Source: Sphingorhabdus sp. EL138 (GTDB taxonomy: Bacteria > Pseudomonadota > Alphaproteobacteria > Sphingomonadales > Sphingomonadaceae). From it: a DNA stretch of 64,000 bases. A program made the position numbers and the translations under genes. Positions 10,300 to 20,190 of the stretch are shown here, in pieces; positions within the stretch are counted from its first letter, which is position 1; each line of letters begins with the position of its first letter. Under the pieces are notes generated by a model. The model worked only from the letters and a program-made list of their open reading frames with translations, had not been told where the DNA came from and did not search any database. The DNA is taken from assembly GCF_945862485.1 (NCBI RefSeq), contig NZ_CAMAYF010000002.1, positions 102,659 through 166,658 on the forward strand, in the 5' to 3' direction.

Positions 10300-10587
10300 A
10301 AGTGACGGCGCGCCATGGATTTTACGCCGCCTCTAATATCCGGTCGGCGCAGTATAGAACCATAAATCTGAATAGTTGTGCAACCAGAGCTCGGCTGAGC
10401 TATCGGCCATTATGACAGCGCAATGGTTACCCTCTTAATCGGAGTTGGTTTGGCGGTTGTGTTGATATTGTCATTAGGCCGTGCGCCAGCAGAGCAAAGA
10501 ATAGCAACATAGGCGGCCCTCATGCCGCGCACTTGCTCGTTCTAAAGTAATGACATCAGCAAGCTGCTAACGCCCATAGAAGTCGAA

Positions 10588-11409
10588 TTATGAATTGTCC
10601 GGTGATCTAGAGTTTCCTGACGCGGTCGGCTTGCGAATGATCGGGAAAAATACATCTTCTGCCCAATAAGGCTCAGGCCCTGGTACACCATAGCGCCACG
10701 GACGGCCTTTCGGAATGTGCAGTGTTCCGAACATCCAGTCAAACACCGACAATGTCACTGCATAGTTGCGAAAGTTCCCACCGTCGCGGCCATAGCCGTG
10801 ATGGCTATGGTGAATGCCGGGAGAAACGAGAATATGTTCCAGCGCCCTGAAAACTGGACCGATACCGGCATGGTGCCGTACAACGTCGTCCCAACGAAAA
10901 TCAGCGTGTGTTATAAGGTTCCAGCTATAGATGGTTAAAATCGCCAGCGATGCGCCTTCCGCCATGCCCAGATAGGTTGCTATACCCAACACCCACGGTA
11001 TGGGCACGACGAAGGCCCAGAAGACATTCTGCCGCACGGTTACAAAGACATTGATATACTTGCCTGAATGATGGGTGCGGTGAAGGTTCCAGAACCAGTC
11101 ATGTCGACCACCCTTGGCTTCATGTGACCAGCGGTGAACCCAATAGAAGCTGAATTCGCACAGCACGAAAACCAGCGGAAAGGCGATATACAAAGGGGTG
11201 GACGCCAAACTCCCCTGATAGGATGGCAGCAGCCACCCGGTGACAGTTGCAATCAGAATGCCCGCCAAAGGACGCGACGCACTATTGCCGACTACACTTC
11301 CAACGGTGCTGAGAATGTTGGTCCGCGTAAACAATCCACGATAGCGACCCGCCACAAATTCAATGAAGATAATCAAGAGCGTAGCAAGATACACGTATTG
11401 CAAACCCAT
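10588..11409 (-). CDS. sterol desaturase / fatty acid hydroxylase superfamily membrane protein
   Basis: Histidine boxes HRWSHE, HRTHHS, HHAGIGPVFRALEHILVSPGIHHSHHG; hydrophobic N-terminus. Confidence 0.87.
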   Translation of the reverse strand: MGLQYVYLATLLIIFIEFVAGRYRGLFTRTNILSTVGSVVGNSASRPLAGILIATVTGWLLPSYQGSLASTPLYIAFPLVFVLCEFSFYWVHRWSHEAKGGRHDWFWNLHRTHHSGKYINVFVTVRQNVFWAFVVPIPWVLGIATYLGMAEGASLAILTIYSWNLITHADFRWDDVVRHHAGIGPVFRALEHILVSPGIHHSHHGYGRDGGNFRNYAVTLSVFDWMFGTLHIPKGRPWRYGVPGPEPYWAEDVFFPIIRKPTASGNSRSPDNS

Positions 11410-11501
11410 ATCGAACTCCGCTGAACGGCTTCAGAAGCTTCACATAGAAACAAAAGTCGTAAGATATTGTGAGATGGCTGTACGCCCCCAAACAAAACCA
11501 A

Positions 11502-11530
11502 AACGGGGCAGCGATAACCGCCGCCCCGTT
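11502..11530 (-). terminator. Rho-independent-like terminator downstream of TonB receptor
   Basis: AACGGGGC...GCCCCGTT 8-bp stem; minus strand continues TTGGTTTTGTTT; 22 bp after the 11552 stop. Confidence 0.65.
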
Positions 11531-11551
11531 GAGTTTCCTATGGTCAAATAA

Positions 11552-13999
11552 TCAGAAACGGAATGTTGCACTCACGCCATAAGTCTGCGGATCACCGGGT
11601 GTGTAGCTGGTGAATGCAAGTGGCGTATTCTCCGTCGAAAGCAGACGGGTGAAGTATTTTTCCTTCATGATATTGCGTGCATAGAAAGCCAATTCCAAGT
11701 TCGGATTATCGAGCTGGAGAGCAATACGCGCGTTGAGAAGCCCATAAGAGGGGATCATCGACGTGTTTTGCAAGCCGTTGCTGATTGCTGCAATTTCGGT
11801 CGCTGTTTTTCCGACCCGCGATGCTGCGGATGCTGCGATTGGCGAAGCGAAGACCTTTGAACGCCATGAGTAATCAGCATGCAGCTTCACTGTGCCGGCG
11901 CCGATATCCATTGCATAATCACCAAAGACACCAAGGGTGTTTTTCGGCGTGTAAGGGAATTCCGCTCCAGACCAATCGGCTCCATCTAGGTTGGTGAAGC
12001 TTTGATATTTCGCGTCCGTTACCCCGAGATTTGCACCCAAGGTCAAACCGTCAGTCGGCAAGACCGTCAACTCTGCTTCAAAACCGCGAATGCGCGCTTT
12101 CGCCGCATTTGCAACACCAGACACAAGCCGCGTGCCCACAGCACCGATCACGTTACGTTGCACGTCATCAATATTTGAATTGAATGCCGCCAAGTTCATT
12201 CGGACACGACGGTCGAGTAGGTCAATCTTCGCGCCAGCTTCATAGTCGGTTACGACTTCAGGAACAAAGCTAACTGGAGGCACACCACCTGTAACCGCGC
12301 GGGTGTTAAGGCCGCCCGAACGCTGCGATCTGCTTGTCTTTACATAGACGAACAAATCATCAGAAGCCTGCCAATCTGCACTAACTAGATACGACATATA
12401 ATTGAACTTACGTTGCAATGTGGCACGGAGCGGATCGCTCGCATCGCCGTCCAAGAGACCATCAGCAACCGTGCCCAGCGAGGATGTCACAACATTGGTT
12501 AGAACGTTTCGGTCTTTGTTGCGAAGCACCATGTCGCGCTTGTCATCCGTATAACGCAAGCCGCCAGTAAGACGAACCGAATCCGTCACATTATAGATCA
12601 ATTGGCCATATGCTGCTGCGCTGCGGTTCTTAACGGTGCCATCAACAGATGCCACCGAAGGGCTAAGTGGGAACAGGCTGCCGCTGTCGGAGCGGTCGGT
12701 TCCATTTTCAACAAAGTAAAATCCGCCTACAATGTACTGCAACTGCCCCGATTTACCAGAGAGTTGGAGCTCCTGAGAAAACTGATCTTGGTTGATACGG
12801 TTACCGGCCACTGGCGGCAAGCCGCCGCTGAACCAATATGGAGTACCGTCATTGTCAGTCGAAGACTCCAATTCAACACCGCGCCAAGCCGTCGTCGACT
12901 TCAAGACAGCAGCGTCAGAGAACGCATACTCCAGCACCGCGGAAGCACCATAGCTGTCCGACTTACCATAAGCTGGCGTGCCGCCAAAAGTCCGGTAAAT
13001 GTCAGTGTTGCCATTTTGCCCGTAAACGTAGCTAGCAACCGGACCTGGACGGGTTAACAATGTTGGGCAAAGTGGGATGGCGCCGGCCTTCAGGCCGCCA
13101 AGAAATCCAGCGGTTGAAGCAGGAAGTCCGGCCGGAAGTGCTTGAGTACCGCAAGCAGCAGCGAGCAGCTCTGTCGGTGCAAATGCATTGGGAGCGGAAT
13201 AGGACTTTAGTCCAACAAGCTCACCCGAATTGCGGAACTTCGAAAAATCGCCTGAGATAAGTGCTGAGAACTTGCTACCGTCTGGGTTGATACCCATTGT
13301 AAAGCGGGCATAGTCAGATTTCAGGTCGGCCAAAGGTGCGTTACGCGTAACCGTCCGACCGTAGCCATCATGCTCACGGCGCTGATACGCAGCGCGCACG
13401 GCGACGCCAGAACCCAGCGGAACGTTAACCACGCCTTGAGCCAATATGCTATTGAAGTTACCATAGTCGAACCGCATGGAACCTTCAAATTCGTCGCTCG
13501 GCTTGTTGGCAATGATGTTGATTGCACCACCCGTCGTGTTGCGTCCGAACAGCGTACCTTGCGGGCCACGGAGGACCTCGACCCGCTGAACATCGAGAAG
13601 ATCGGTTGCACCACCTGTTGATCGCGCAGCATATACACCGTCAACATAGACACCCACCGCCTGATCGATTGCAATCAGACCGTCCGCCGAACCTTGTCCG
13701 CGGATAAAGACAGTAGAAGAGCCAGGTTGGGCAACAGCGCTTGAAAATGTCAAGTTAGGCGACGACGCCTGAATTTGCTGAATATTAACAATCGCCTGCT
13801 CCGCCAGTGCTTCTCCGGAAAGCGCACTCACGGCGACAGGCGTCGTCTGCAGGCTTTCGCTCGTCTTACGTGCGGTAACAATAATCTCAGCAATTCCGCC
13901 ATCATTTTCGGCTGGTTCAGAAGACTGAGCATATACTGGGATAGATAGTGTTGCGGCCGCAATAAACGCAGCTCCGCCCAAAAACTGGTACTTTTTCAT
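11552..13999 (-). CDS. TonB-dependent outer-membrane receptor
   Basis: 815 aa; signal peptide, EIIVTARKTSESLQTTPVAVSALSG plug, VEVLRGPQGTLFGRNTTGGAINIIANKPS, C-terminal ...YGVSATFRF. Confidence 0.95.
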   Translation of the reverse strand: MKKYQFLGGAAFIAAATLSIPVYAQSSEPAENDGGIAEIIVTARKTSESLQTTPVAVSALSGEALAEQAIVNIQQIQASSPNLTFSSAVAQPGSSTVFIRGQGSADGLIAIDQAVGVYVDGVYAARSTGGATDLLDVQRVEVLRGPQGTLFGRNTTGGAINIIANKPSDEFEGSMRFDYGNFNSILAQGVVNVPLGSGVAVRAAYQRREHDGYGRTVTRNAPLADLKSDYARFTMGINPDGSKFSALISGDFSKFRNSGELVGLKSYSAPNAFAPTELLAAACGTQALPAGLPASTAGFLGGLKAGAIPLCPTLLTRPGPVASYVYGQNGNTDIYRTFGGTPAYGKSDSYGASAVLEYAFSDAAVLKSTTAWRGVELESSTDNDGTPYWFSGGLPPVAGNRINQDQFSQELQLSGKSGQLQYIVGGFYFVENGTDRSDSGSLFPLSPSVASVDGTVKNRSAAAYGQLIYNVTDSVRLTGGLRYTDDKRDMVLRNKDRNVLTNVVTSSLGTVADGLLDGDASDPLRATLQRKFNYMSYLVSADWQASDDLFVYVKTSRSQRSGGLNTRAVTGGVPPVSFVPEVVTDYEAGAKIDLLDRRVRMNLAAFNSNIDDVQRNVIGAVGTRLVSGVANAAKARIRGFEAELTVLPTDGLTLGANLGVTDAKYQSFTNLDGADWSGAEFPYTPKNTLGVFGDYAMDIGAGTVKLHADYSWRSKVFASPIAASAASRVGKTATEIAAISNGLQNTSMIPSYGLLNARIALQLDNPNLELAFYARNIMKEKYFTRLLSTENTPLAFTSYTPGDPQTYGVSATFRF

Positions 14000-14320
14000 A
14001 GTCCTCTCCTTTATGTCGATGGTCCGGTGACATTTACATGTCTATTATCGAACATAGTTAGATGATTACGATGTTCAGAACACAAGTCCACCCAAGATTT
14101 TAACATTCAATGAGAAGTGCCGCAGAAAGTTGAAATTTTTATTTTTCTGTGGCTAAAACGCAACACCTCTAGTGCATAGGGCTTCGAATATTGCGCCGTA
14201 GAAAGCGCTGTCATACAAAAAGAATCAATCGAACCGGCAGAAATAGAGAGTAATGCTCCGCGCGCGACTCCAGCCGCCACTTAAAGTTTGCGACGCCCCC
14301 AATGAACGTTTAGGTGGCGC

Positions 14321-15127
14321 TTATTCGGCCTTAGGATGAACCCGCATAATCATCGATTGGCTGGCGGTGGCCATTAAGACCCCATCGGGCGAGTAAAGGC
14401 GCATCCGGCCATGCACGATGCCCTGCACGAGTGCTTCGATCTGAACGTCGCATAACATCCATTCGCACGGGACGATACGACCGTAACGGATGGTATTATC
14501 CAGACTGTTTCCGCCTGCATGAAGCCCCGTCGCACCCGCGATTCCCGACGCTACATAATCAGCAGCAATAGCAAGAATGCGCGCGTCAGCAATATGCCCT
14601 TCGCGCGAACGGAGCCAAAACACCAATCGTCCGTCGCTTCGTGCATTGATCGATTTATCGCCGTGGAAATGGCCTTTCGCGACACGGATTTCCAAACGTG
14701 CGTTCAACCCTGAGCCGTCTCCACGCCAATAATTGGCCTCTGGGCAATCATCCGGCTGATTAACATCGGGCATAGTCACCCATTGGTCTGATTCCGGGGC
14801 ATCTCTCGCGCCCAATGCAGCATTAACGGTAATGATTTTCTGATCGTCAATATGCAGCAGGACATTGGCCTGTGTTGTCATTCGTCCAGCGACCGGGACG
14901 ACCACGTCCAGATCAACAATCTTCCCCGGACGAGCGAAGGACAAATATTGCGCGGTTGCCCAAATAACAGGCCGCCCACATGTTTGCTCCATCGCTTGAA
15001 TCGACGCGGCCATGCCGACCCCCCCAAACAAAAATTGCCTATCCGCAGGGCCAGTGCACAAATTGCGCTCAACCTGAAGATACCAACGATGCGGGTTATG
15101 TGTCGCGTTCAACTCAAACATGTTCAA
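14321..15127 (-). CDS. acyl-CoA thioesterase-like (double hot-dog) family protein
   Basis: 268 aa; FLFGGVGMAASIQAMEQTCGRPVIWATAQYLSFARPGKIVDLDV; C-terminal GVLMATASQSMIMRVHP; paralogous to 18479-19312. Confidence 0.7.
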   Translation of the reverse strand: MNMFELNATHNPHRWYLQVERNLCTGPADRQFLFGGVGMAASIQAMEQTCGRPVIWATAQYLSFARPGKIVDLDVVVPVAGRMTTQANVLLHIDDQKIITVNAALGARDAPESDQWVTMPDVNQPDDCPEANYWRGDGSGLNARLEIRVAKGHFHGDKSINARSDGRLVFWLRSREGHIADARILAIAADYVASGIAGATGLHAGGNSLDNTIRYGRIVPCEWMLCDVQIEALVQGIVHGRMRLYSPDGVLMATASQSMIMRVHPKAE

Positions 15128-15147
15128 TTCCGGGTTGCATAGTGCAT

Positions 15148-15861
15148 TTATAACGCAGCAGGATCATTCAGGAGCGCACCAAGTCGACGAACGAAGCGCG
15201 CTGCGTCGGCACCATTAATCACACGATGATCATAGCTAAGCGACAGTGGCATCATTAACCGCGGTTGGAACGTAGCGCCATCCCAAACGGGCATCATACG
15301 CGATTGCGTTACCCCAAGAATTGCAACTTCAGGCTGATTGACGATCGGCGTAAATCCGGTTCCACCAATCCCCCCCAAAGACGAGATCGTCATACAGCCA
15401 CCTGTCATCGCGCTCATGGGCAGTCCCTTGTCGCGCGCCAGTGCACTCAATTCAGCCAGTTCCGTACTTAATGTTGGCAAATCTTTGGTATCAACATCGC
15501 GCAACACGGGCACCAAAAGACCCAGCGGGCCGTCGACGGCTATGCCGATGTTAAAATATTTTTTGAGCACCAGCGTCTTGCCGTCATCCGCCAAGGAGGA
15601 GTTAAACGTTGGGAATTCGCCCAGCGCTATCGCCAAAGCCTTGGCGAGGAATATCAATGGCGAGAGTTTGACATCTTTCGCAAGTGACTTTCGAAATGCC
15701 TCTAACGCCGTGACATCTACATCATCATTATGGGTAACGTGGGGTATCTCGGTCCAGCTCTTCGTCAAACGGCGCGCCACAACTTTTTGGAAGTTGGTCA
15801 AAGCGACACTTTCAATCGAACCAAATGGAGCAAATTGGTCCTCAAACTTTGGTTCAGTCAT
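15148..15861 (-). CDS. 2-oxoacid dehydrogenase E2 acyltransferase, catalytic core only (no lipoyl or subunit-binding domain)
   Basis: MTEPKFEDQFAPFGSIESVALTNFQKVVARRLTKSWTEIPHVTHNDDVDVTALEAFRK...SYDHRVINGADAARFVRRL; 237 aa from ATG 15861. Confidence 0.88.
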   Translation of the reverse strand: MTEPKFEDQFAPFGSIESVALTNFQKVVARRLTKSWTEIPHVTHNDDVDVTALEAFRKSLAKDVKLSPLIFLAKALAIALGEFPTFNSSLADDGKTLVLKKYFNIGIAVDGPLGLLVPVLRDVDTKDLPTLSTELAELSALARDKGLPMSAMTGGCMTISSLGGIGGTGFTPIVNQPEVAILGVTQSRMMPVWDGATFQPRLMMPLSLSYDHRVINGADAARFVRRLGALLNDPAAL

Positions 15862-15987
15862 TGTCTTCCTTTCAACTTTCGTCATAGCTTTACCTTTTGC
15901 GCAGGCGCACTTGCAACGCTTGCGCACATACATCATAATCATATATACTTTAAATTCAAACGAAGATGGCGAGGATCTGGGAGAGTG

Positions 15988-17598
15988 ATGACAGATAATG
16001 AATATGCCGCGCTTGGCCTGCAGGCGCCGGCATCACGAATCGACCCTCCCGGGGCGCCCCGCGACGTCGCATCGTTGATCGATCGAGCTGCAGCGAATTG
16101 TTCGGATAATGAAGCGCTCGATGACGGACACCAAAGCCTCACCTTCAAACAATTGGCCGACGCCGTATCTGCAGCAGCGTTGCTTCTGCACTCGGCAGGT
16201 ATCCGGGGCGGCGATCGCATTGCTGCATCATTGGGTAATGAGGCTAATCTCATCATCGCTTTTTTTGCAGCGATGCGCCTTGGTGCCGTTTGGGTTGGAA
16301 TAAACAAAATCCTTCCAGCGGACGACAAGCGTTTTATACTCGACCATAGCGGAACAAAACTGCTGCTGACGGACACCTCGTTGCGGGATCAGATCGAAAG
16401 CTTACGAAAAGATATCTCGGCACTGGATGTTGTTTGGTATCTTGATGCCAGCAACGATGACGGCGGCTGGGCACATGCGTTGGCGACCTTGCCTGCGGTC
16501 GATGCACCCAAACCCGAGATTGACCCGTTTGCGCCTGCGGCAATTATGTATACCAGCGGCACTACTGGTGTACCCAAAGGCGTCGTTCACAGCCAGCATA
16601 ATATGGTGGTCGTTCCCGCCGGCGAATTCGCGCACGGGATTTTGCAACCAGATGCGCGCAGGGGCTCTTGCTTACCGCTGACGATCACAAACGTAATGAT
16701 AATCGGTCCAATTTCGGCGTATTTGTCGTGCAAACCATTTTTGTTTGCGCCTTCGCCGAAAATCGATCTTTTGGTGGATTGGTTTCATGAAAAGCGCGTA
16801 GAATCCATCGCGCTTGTTCCGACCATAGTTTATGATCTGCTTCAGTCAGACCGCGATTTGCCTGAAAACCTGTGGTTGGGTTGCGGCGGTGCGCCGCTGC
16901 CACACGTTATGCGTGAAGCATTTTTTAATCGGCACGGGTTTCATATAATGACGAGCTATGGCCTTACCGAAGCGCCAACGGTTGTTGCACATCCCATGGA
17001 TGAGGTCGCCCCCGAGGGTGCAAGTGGACGGGCGCTTCCGCATCTTGAAATTACCATCCGCGATGACGAAGGTCGTATTTTGCCGAATGGTGAGGTTGGC
17101 GAAGTCTGTTTTGGACCAGTATCGACTGGCCCTTGGGCACATGTTTACACCCCCCCGCTCGGTTATTGGCGCGACGGTGAAAAGACGGCCGCGCTGTTAC
17201 GCGGAGGCGTAGTGCATTCGGGCGACCATGGCAGCCTAGACGACAATGGCTGGCTGAGTATCGCAGACCGCAGTTCCGAACTAATCCTACGCGGTGGATC
17301 AAACGTATACCCTGCTGAAATAGAACGTATCTTACATTCGCACGATGGTGTTGCTGATTGTGCGATCGTCGGCAAACCCGATATGCGCATGGGCATGCTA
17401 ACCGTGGCGTGCATTCAGCGGGCCGACTTGAACCATGATGTCACCATGCTTCAAGACGAATTGCGTGCGCTGTGCGCCGAAAAACTGGTCCGCTATAAAA
17501 TGCCGGACGAGTGGCGTTTTATGGATGAGCTGCCGCGAAACGCCATGGGTAAGGTCATCAAGCCACGATTACGTGAAATCGTGGTTGGAACAGATTGA
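15988..17598 (+). CDS. AMP-dependent acyl-CoA synthetase/ligase
   Basis: IMYTSGTTGVPKGVVHS, MTSYGLTEAP, GWLSIADRSSELILRGGSNVYPAEIE, NAMGKVIK; start taken as ATG 15988. Confidence 0.93.
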   Translation: MTDNEYAALGLQAPASRIDPPGAPRDVASLIDRAAANCSDNEALDDGHQSLTFKQLADAVSAAALLLHSAGIRGGDRIAASLGNEANLIIAFFAAMRLGAVWVGINKILPADDKRFILDHSGTKLLLTDTSLRDQIESLRKDISALDVVWYLDASNDDGGWAHALATLPAVDAPKPEIDPFAPAAIMYTSGTTGVPKGVVHSQHNMVVVPAGEFAHGILQPDARRGSCLPLTITNVMIIGPISAYLSCKPFLFAPSPKIDLLVDWFHEKRVESIALVPTIVYDLLQSDRDLPENLWLGCGGAPLPHVMREAFFNRHGFHIMTSYGLTEAPTVVAHPMDEVAPEGASGRALPHLEITIRDDEGRILPNGEVGEVCFGPVSTGPWAHVYTPPLGYWRDGEKTAALLRGGVVHSGDHGSLDDNGWLSIADRSSELILRGGSNVYPAEIERILHSHDGVADCAIVGKPDMRMGMLTVACIQRADLNHDVTMLQDELRALCAEKLVRYKMPDEWRFMDELPRNAMGKVIKPRLREIVVGTD

Positions 17599-17645
17599 TC
17601 CAAAAAATTCATTCGTAAATCAAATTACTGCTACAGGAGTTTTAA

Positions 17646-18482
17646 ATGCCTCAGCCACATATCTTTCACGGACGCATGACAGGTTGGCGCGCTATCGTAA
17701 CCGGTGCAGGCACGCTTGGCGACGGCGTTGGTACAGGTAAAGCCATTGCGACTTTGTTCGCCGCTGAAGGCGCTAAGGTTGCACTATTCGATCTGGATGA
17801 AGCGCGGGCGCGAACCACGTTGGAATTGATTAACAGCATGAAGGGTGATGCCTGCATCTTTACCGGCAACGTTGCAGATGCACAGGATGCCAAGCGAATG
17901 ACTGGAGAGGCGCTGGAATGGCTTGGTGGGCTTGATACGCTTGTCAACAATATAGGAATTGGTGCTGGGGCTGGTCAGTTGCATGTTGTTGCGCCTGACG
18001 ACATTGATAGGGTTTTGTCCGTAAACCTCGGTACAGTCATCAACATGTGCCGCGAAGCGATGCCAGCTTTGCTTGCTGGTAATGGTAAGTCGATCGTTAA
18101 TATCTCATCGGTTGCGGGCATATTGGCGCATGGCAATTCAGCATATGGTCCAAGCAAAGCTGCAGTGATTCAACTGACCGCCGAACTGGCTGTGATGTAT
18201 GGTCGTGACGGAATTCGCGCCAATTGTGTCGCTCCGGGCCATATCATGACCCCTATGGTTGAAGCATATGTTAAAGGAGAAGGACGCAGAGTTCGTAGCG
18301 CCATAGCGCCAATCGGGATTGAAGGTGATGCGTGGGACATTGCCCAAGCAGCCTTATTCTTGGCTGGTTCGGAGAGCCGTTTTATAACAGGCATTACATT
18401 GCCGGTTGATGGCGGCGTCACGGTTGTGGGACCGATGGCTGCTTATGAGCGTGTTGTTCAGGAAGCCCCAGCGCAAGCTTGA
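17646..18482 (+). CDS. SDR family oxidoreductase
   Basis: AIVTGAGTLGDGVGTGKAIATLFAAEGA, TLVNNIGIG, YGPSKAAVIQLTAELA, LPVDGG. Confidence 0.9.
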   Translation: MPQPHIFHGRMTGWRAIVTGAGTLGDGVGTGKAIATLFAAEGAKVALFDLDEARARTTLELINSMKGDACIFTGNVADAQDAKRMTGEALEWLGGLDTLVNNIGIGAGAGQLHVVAPDDIDRVLSVNLGTVINMCREAMPALLAGNGKSIVNISSVAGILAHGNSAYGPSKAAVIQLTAELAVMYGRDGIRANCVAPGHIMTPMVEAYVKGEGRRVRSAIAPIGIEGDAWDIAQAALFLAGSESRFITGITLPVDGGVTVVGPMAAYERVVQEAPAQA

Positions 18483-19312
18483 ACTCGATAATTCTTATGA
18501 TTTTTGAAACTACTTACCCAAAGCCCGAACCAACAGACATTGCTGATTGCCTAAAATTCGTTGTTCCGGAACATCTCTGTGTGGGCGGCGCTGCCGAACC
18601 GTTTTTATACGGTGGAAGCGGGTTTGCTGCGTGCGTGGCGGCTATGGAATATTTCACCGGCCTGCCCGCGATATTCGCGTCGGCGCAATTCACGGGCAAA
18701 GGCCGCAATGGGGATATCATCAGCATTTTGCCAGAATATATTTCGGGCGGAAATAGCATCAAACAATGCTGGCTACGCGCGCAGATTGGAGATGCACCTT
18801 TTGCGACCCTGTTGGGTGCCACCGGTGCACGCGACGACGATACAGTGCATCAAGGTGTTAAAGCGCCAAATGTTCTTCAACCGCACGAATGCGAAGAGCG
18901 ATCCGTTGCCCGGCAAATTTCAAGTAATCTGAATGCGCTTTTCGAATTTCGGCTTGCTAGCGGTCAACTTCCTGATCAGCGGGACTGGACGGGCGCCATT
19001 GGGCAAGACACTGCTTTTTGGATACGCAAGCGGTCTGGCATCCCTGTATCGCGTATGGAGTTGCCAGTCATTGCAGACCTCGCGGCGATGGCCTTGCCGA
19101 GCGCGATGGGAAAGCCGGCAAGCGGCAACAGCCTCGACAACAATATTAGGTTCGTGAGAGAAGCAGACAGCGAGTGGATATTGTCCTGCACCCAAGTGGC
19201 GTCGGTGCAAAATGGGTTGACCCACATCGGGACCAACATATTTTCACAAGACGGATCCATTTTGGCCGTTGCCAGTCAATCTATGATTCTACGAGTACGC
19301 CCGCCAACTTGA
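18479..19312 (+). CDS. acyl-CoA thioesterase-like (double hot-dog) family protein
   Basis: FLYGGSGFAACVAAMEYFTGLPAIFASAQF...SILAVASQSMILRVRP; parallels 14321-15127; true start may be ATG 18497. Confidence 0.68.
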   Translation: MNSIILMIFETTYPKPEPTDIADCLKFVVPEHLCVGGAAEPFLYGGSGFAACVAAMEYFTGLPAIFASAQFTGKGRNGDIISILPEYISGGNSIKQCWLRAQIGDAPFATLLGATGARDDDTVHQGVKAPNVLQPHECEERSVARQISSNLNALFEFRLASGQLPDQRDWTGAIGQDTAFWIRKRSGIPVSRMELPVIADLAAMALPSAMGKPASGNSLDNNIRFVREADSEWILSCTQVASVQNGLTHIGTNIFSQDGSILAVASQSMILRVRPPT

Positions 19313-19356
19313 ATTGCTGAGTGGTCCATTTCCTCCAAAGTGCTTTGGAACCGTTG

Positions 19357-19902
19357 TCATGCTTTCGGTAAACCGGCGCAAAGCAATACGGTATGTAGCT
19401 TTATCATGTCACGAAACTCATCGGCACTCGTGGCGACATTGCGCAGTCCACGTGCACCATAAAGCAGTACGTTGGCAATTTCGCGCGCTGGGGTCGTGCT
19501 TGTCACGTCGCTGTCCAAAACAATATCAGCAAAAAAGTCCACAAACATTGTGTATATTTCGCGCACGACTGGAAATTTGAGATCGTCCATATCCCTTGCA
19601 TCCGGCGCGGTTTGTTGAAGATCGTACACGCGTAACAGCAGCATCTCACAGGCCGTAACCAGCTTTTGTTCAATACCATCGCACTGCGCGATGGCTTGCC
19701 GGATTTCTTCCAACCGCTGATTTGCCATATGCATCGTTGCAGCAGAAAAAACCTGCTCTTTACCAGGAAACAACAGATATAAGGCAGGCCGCGACATGCC
19801 CGCCGCCTTGGCGATGTCCCCCATAGTCGTCCGCGCATATCCGTAGCGGAGGAAAACTTCACCAGCAGCTTCAACAGTCCGTGTTAACTTTTCATCTGCC
19901 AT
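19357..19902 (-). CDS. TetR/AcrR family transcriptional regulator
   Basis: AAGEVFLRYGYARTTMGDIAKAAGMSRPALYLLFPGKEQVFSAA. Confidence 0.92.
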   Translation of the reverse strand: MADEKLTRTVEAAGEVFLRYGYARTTMGDIAKAAGMSRPALYLLFPGKEQVFSAATMHMANQRLEEIRQAIAQCDGIEQKLVTACEMLLLRVYDLQQTAPDARDMDDLKFPVVREIYTMFVDFFADIVLDSDVTSTTPAREIANVLLYGARGLRNVATSADEFRDMIKLHTVLLCAGLPKA

Positions 19903-19963
19903 AGAAAACTCGTAAATCTCATTATGGTCCCTCTGCCTTTCGCCAAGCAGGATTGAACGTTAC

Positions 19964-19976
19964 GACGAATTTCGTC
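19964..19976. promoter_or_regulatory. candidate TetR autoregulatory operator GACGAA-T-TTCGTC
   Basis: Perfect palindrome with 6-bp arms, 62 bp upstream of the tetR start; flanks GTTAC..CAGAAC partly extend it. Confidence 0.45.
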
Positions 19977-20190
19977 AGAACGTCAAACAATCAAAGAGAT
20001 TAGAAATTTTTAACGGCATGTCGATCTAGGCGCTATGTACATGGGAGGGCAGTCAAAGCCGATACACGCAGTTTTATACAAGCTGTAAATAGCACAGCGG
20101 TCGCCGCTTTCAAACCAGCAGGGCCGCGCACTCTGGTTGAGAACACGGCCCCGCAGCGATATAATTAATAATCCAAATTGAAAACGACGA

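Noticed and set aside
10423-10512. 29-aa hydrophobic ORF MVTLLIGVGLAVVLILSLGRAPAEQRIAT between LysR and the desaturase gene
   Set aside because: Could be a membrane micropeptide but there is no clear Shine-Dalgarno or other support.
13321-13674. Antisense and alternate-frame ORFs of 60-220 aa throughout the ORF track (e.g. 13321-13674, 23857-24504, 25501-26307, 50008-50676)
   Set aside because: They overlap clear protein-family CDSs on the other strand or frame, have no recognisable motifs and show low-complexity or Arg/Pro/Ser-rich translations typical of shadow ORFs in GC-rich DNA.
15730-15987. N-terminal extension of the acyl-CoA synthetase ORF
   Set aside because: Overlaps the divergent E2-core gene and its promoter; MTDNEYAALGLQ at 15988 is the natural start.
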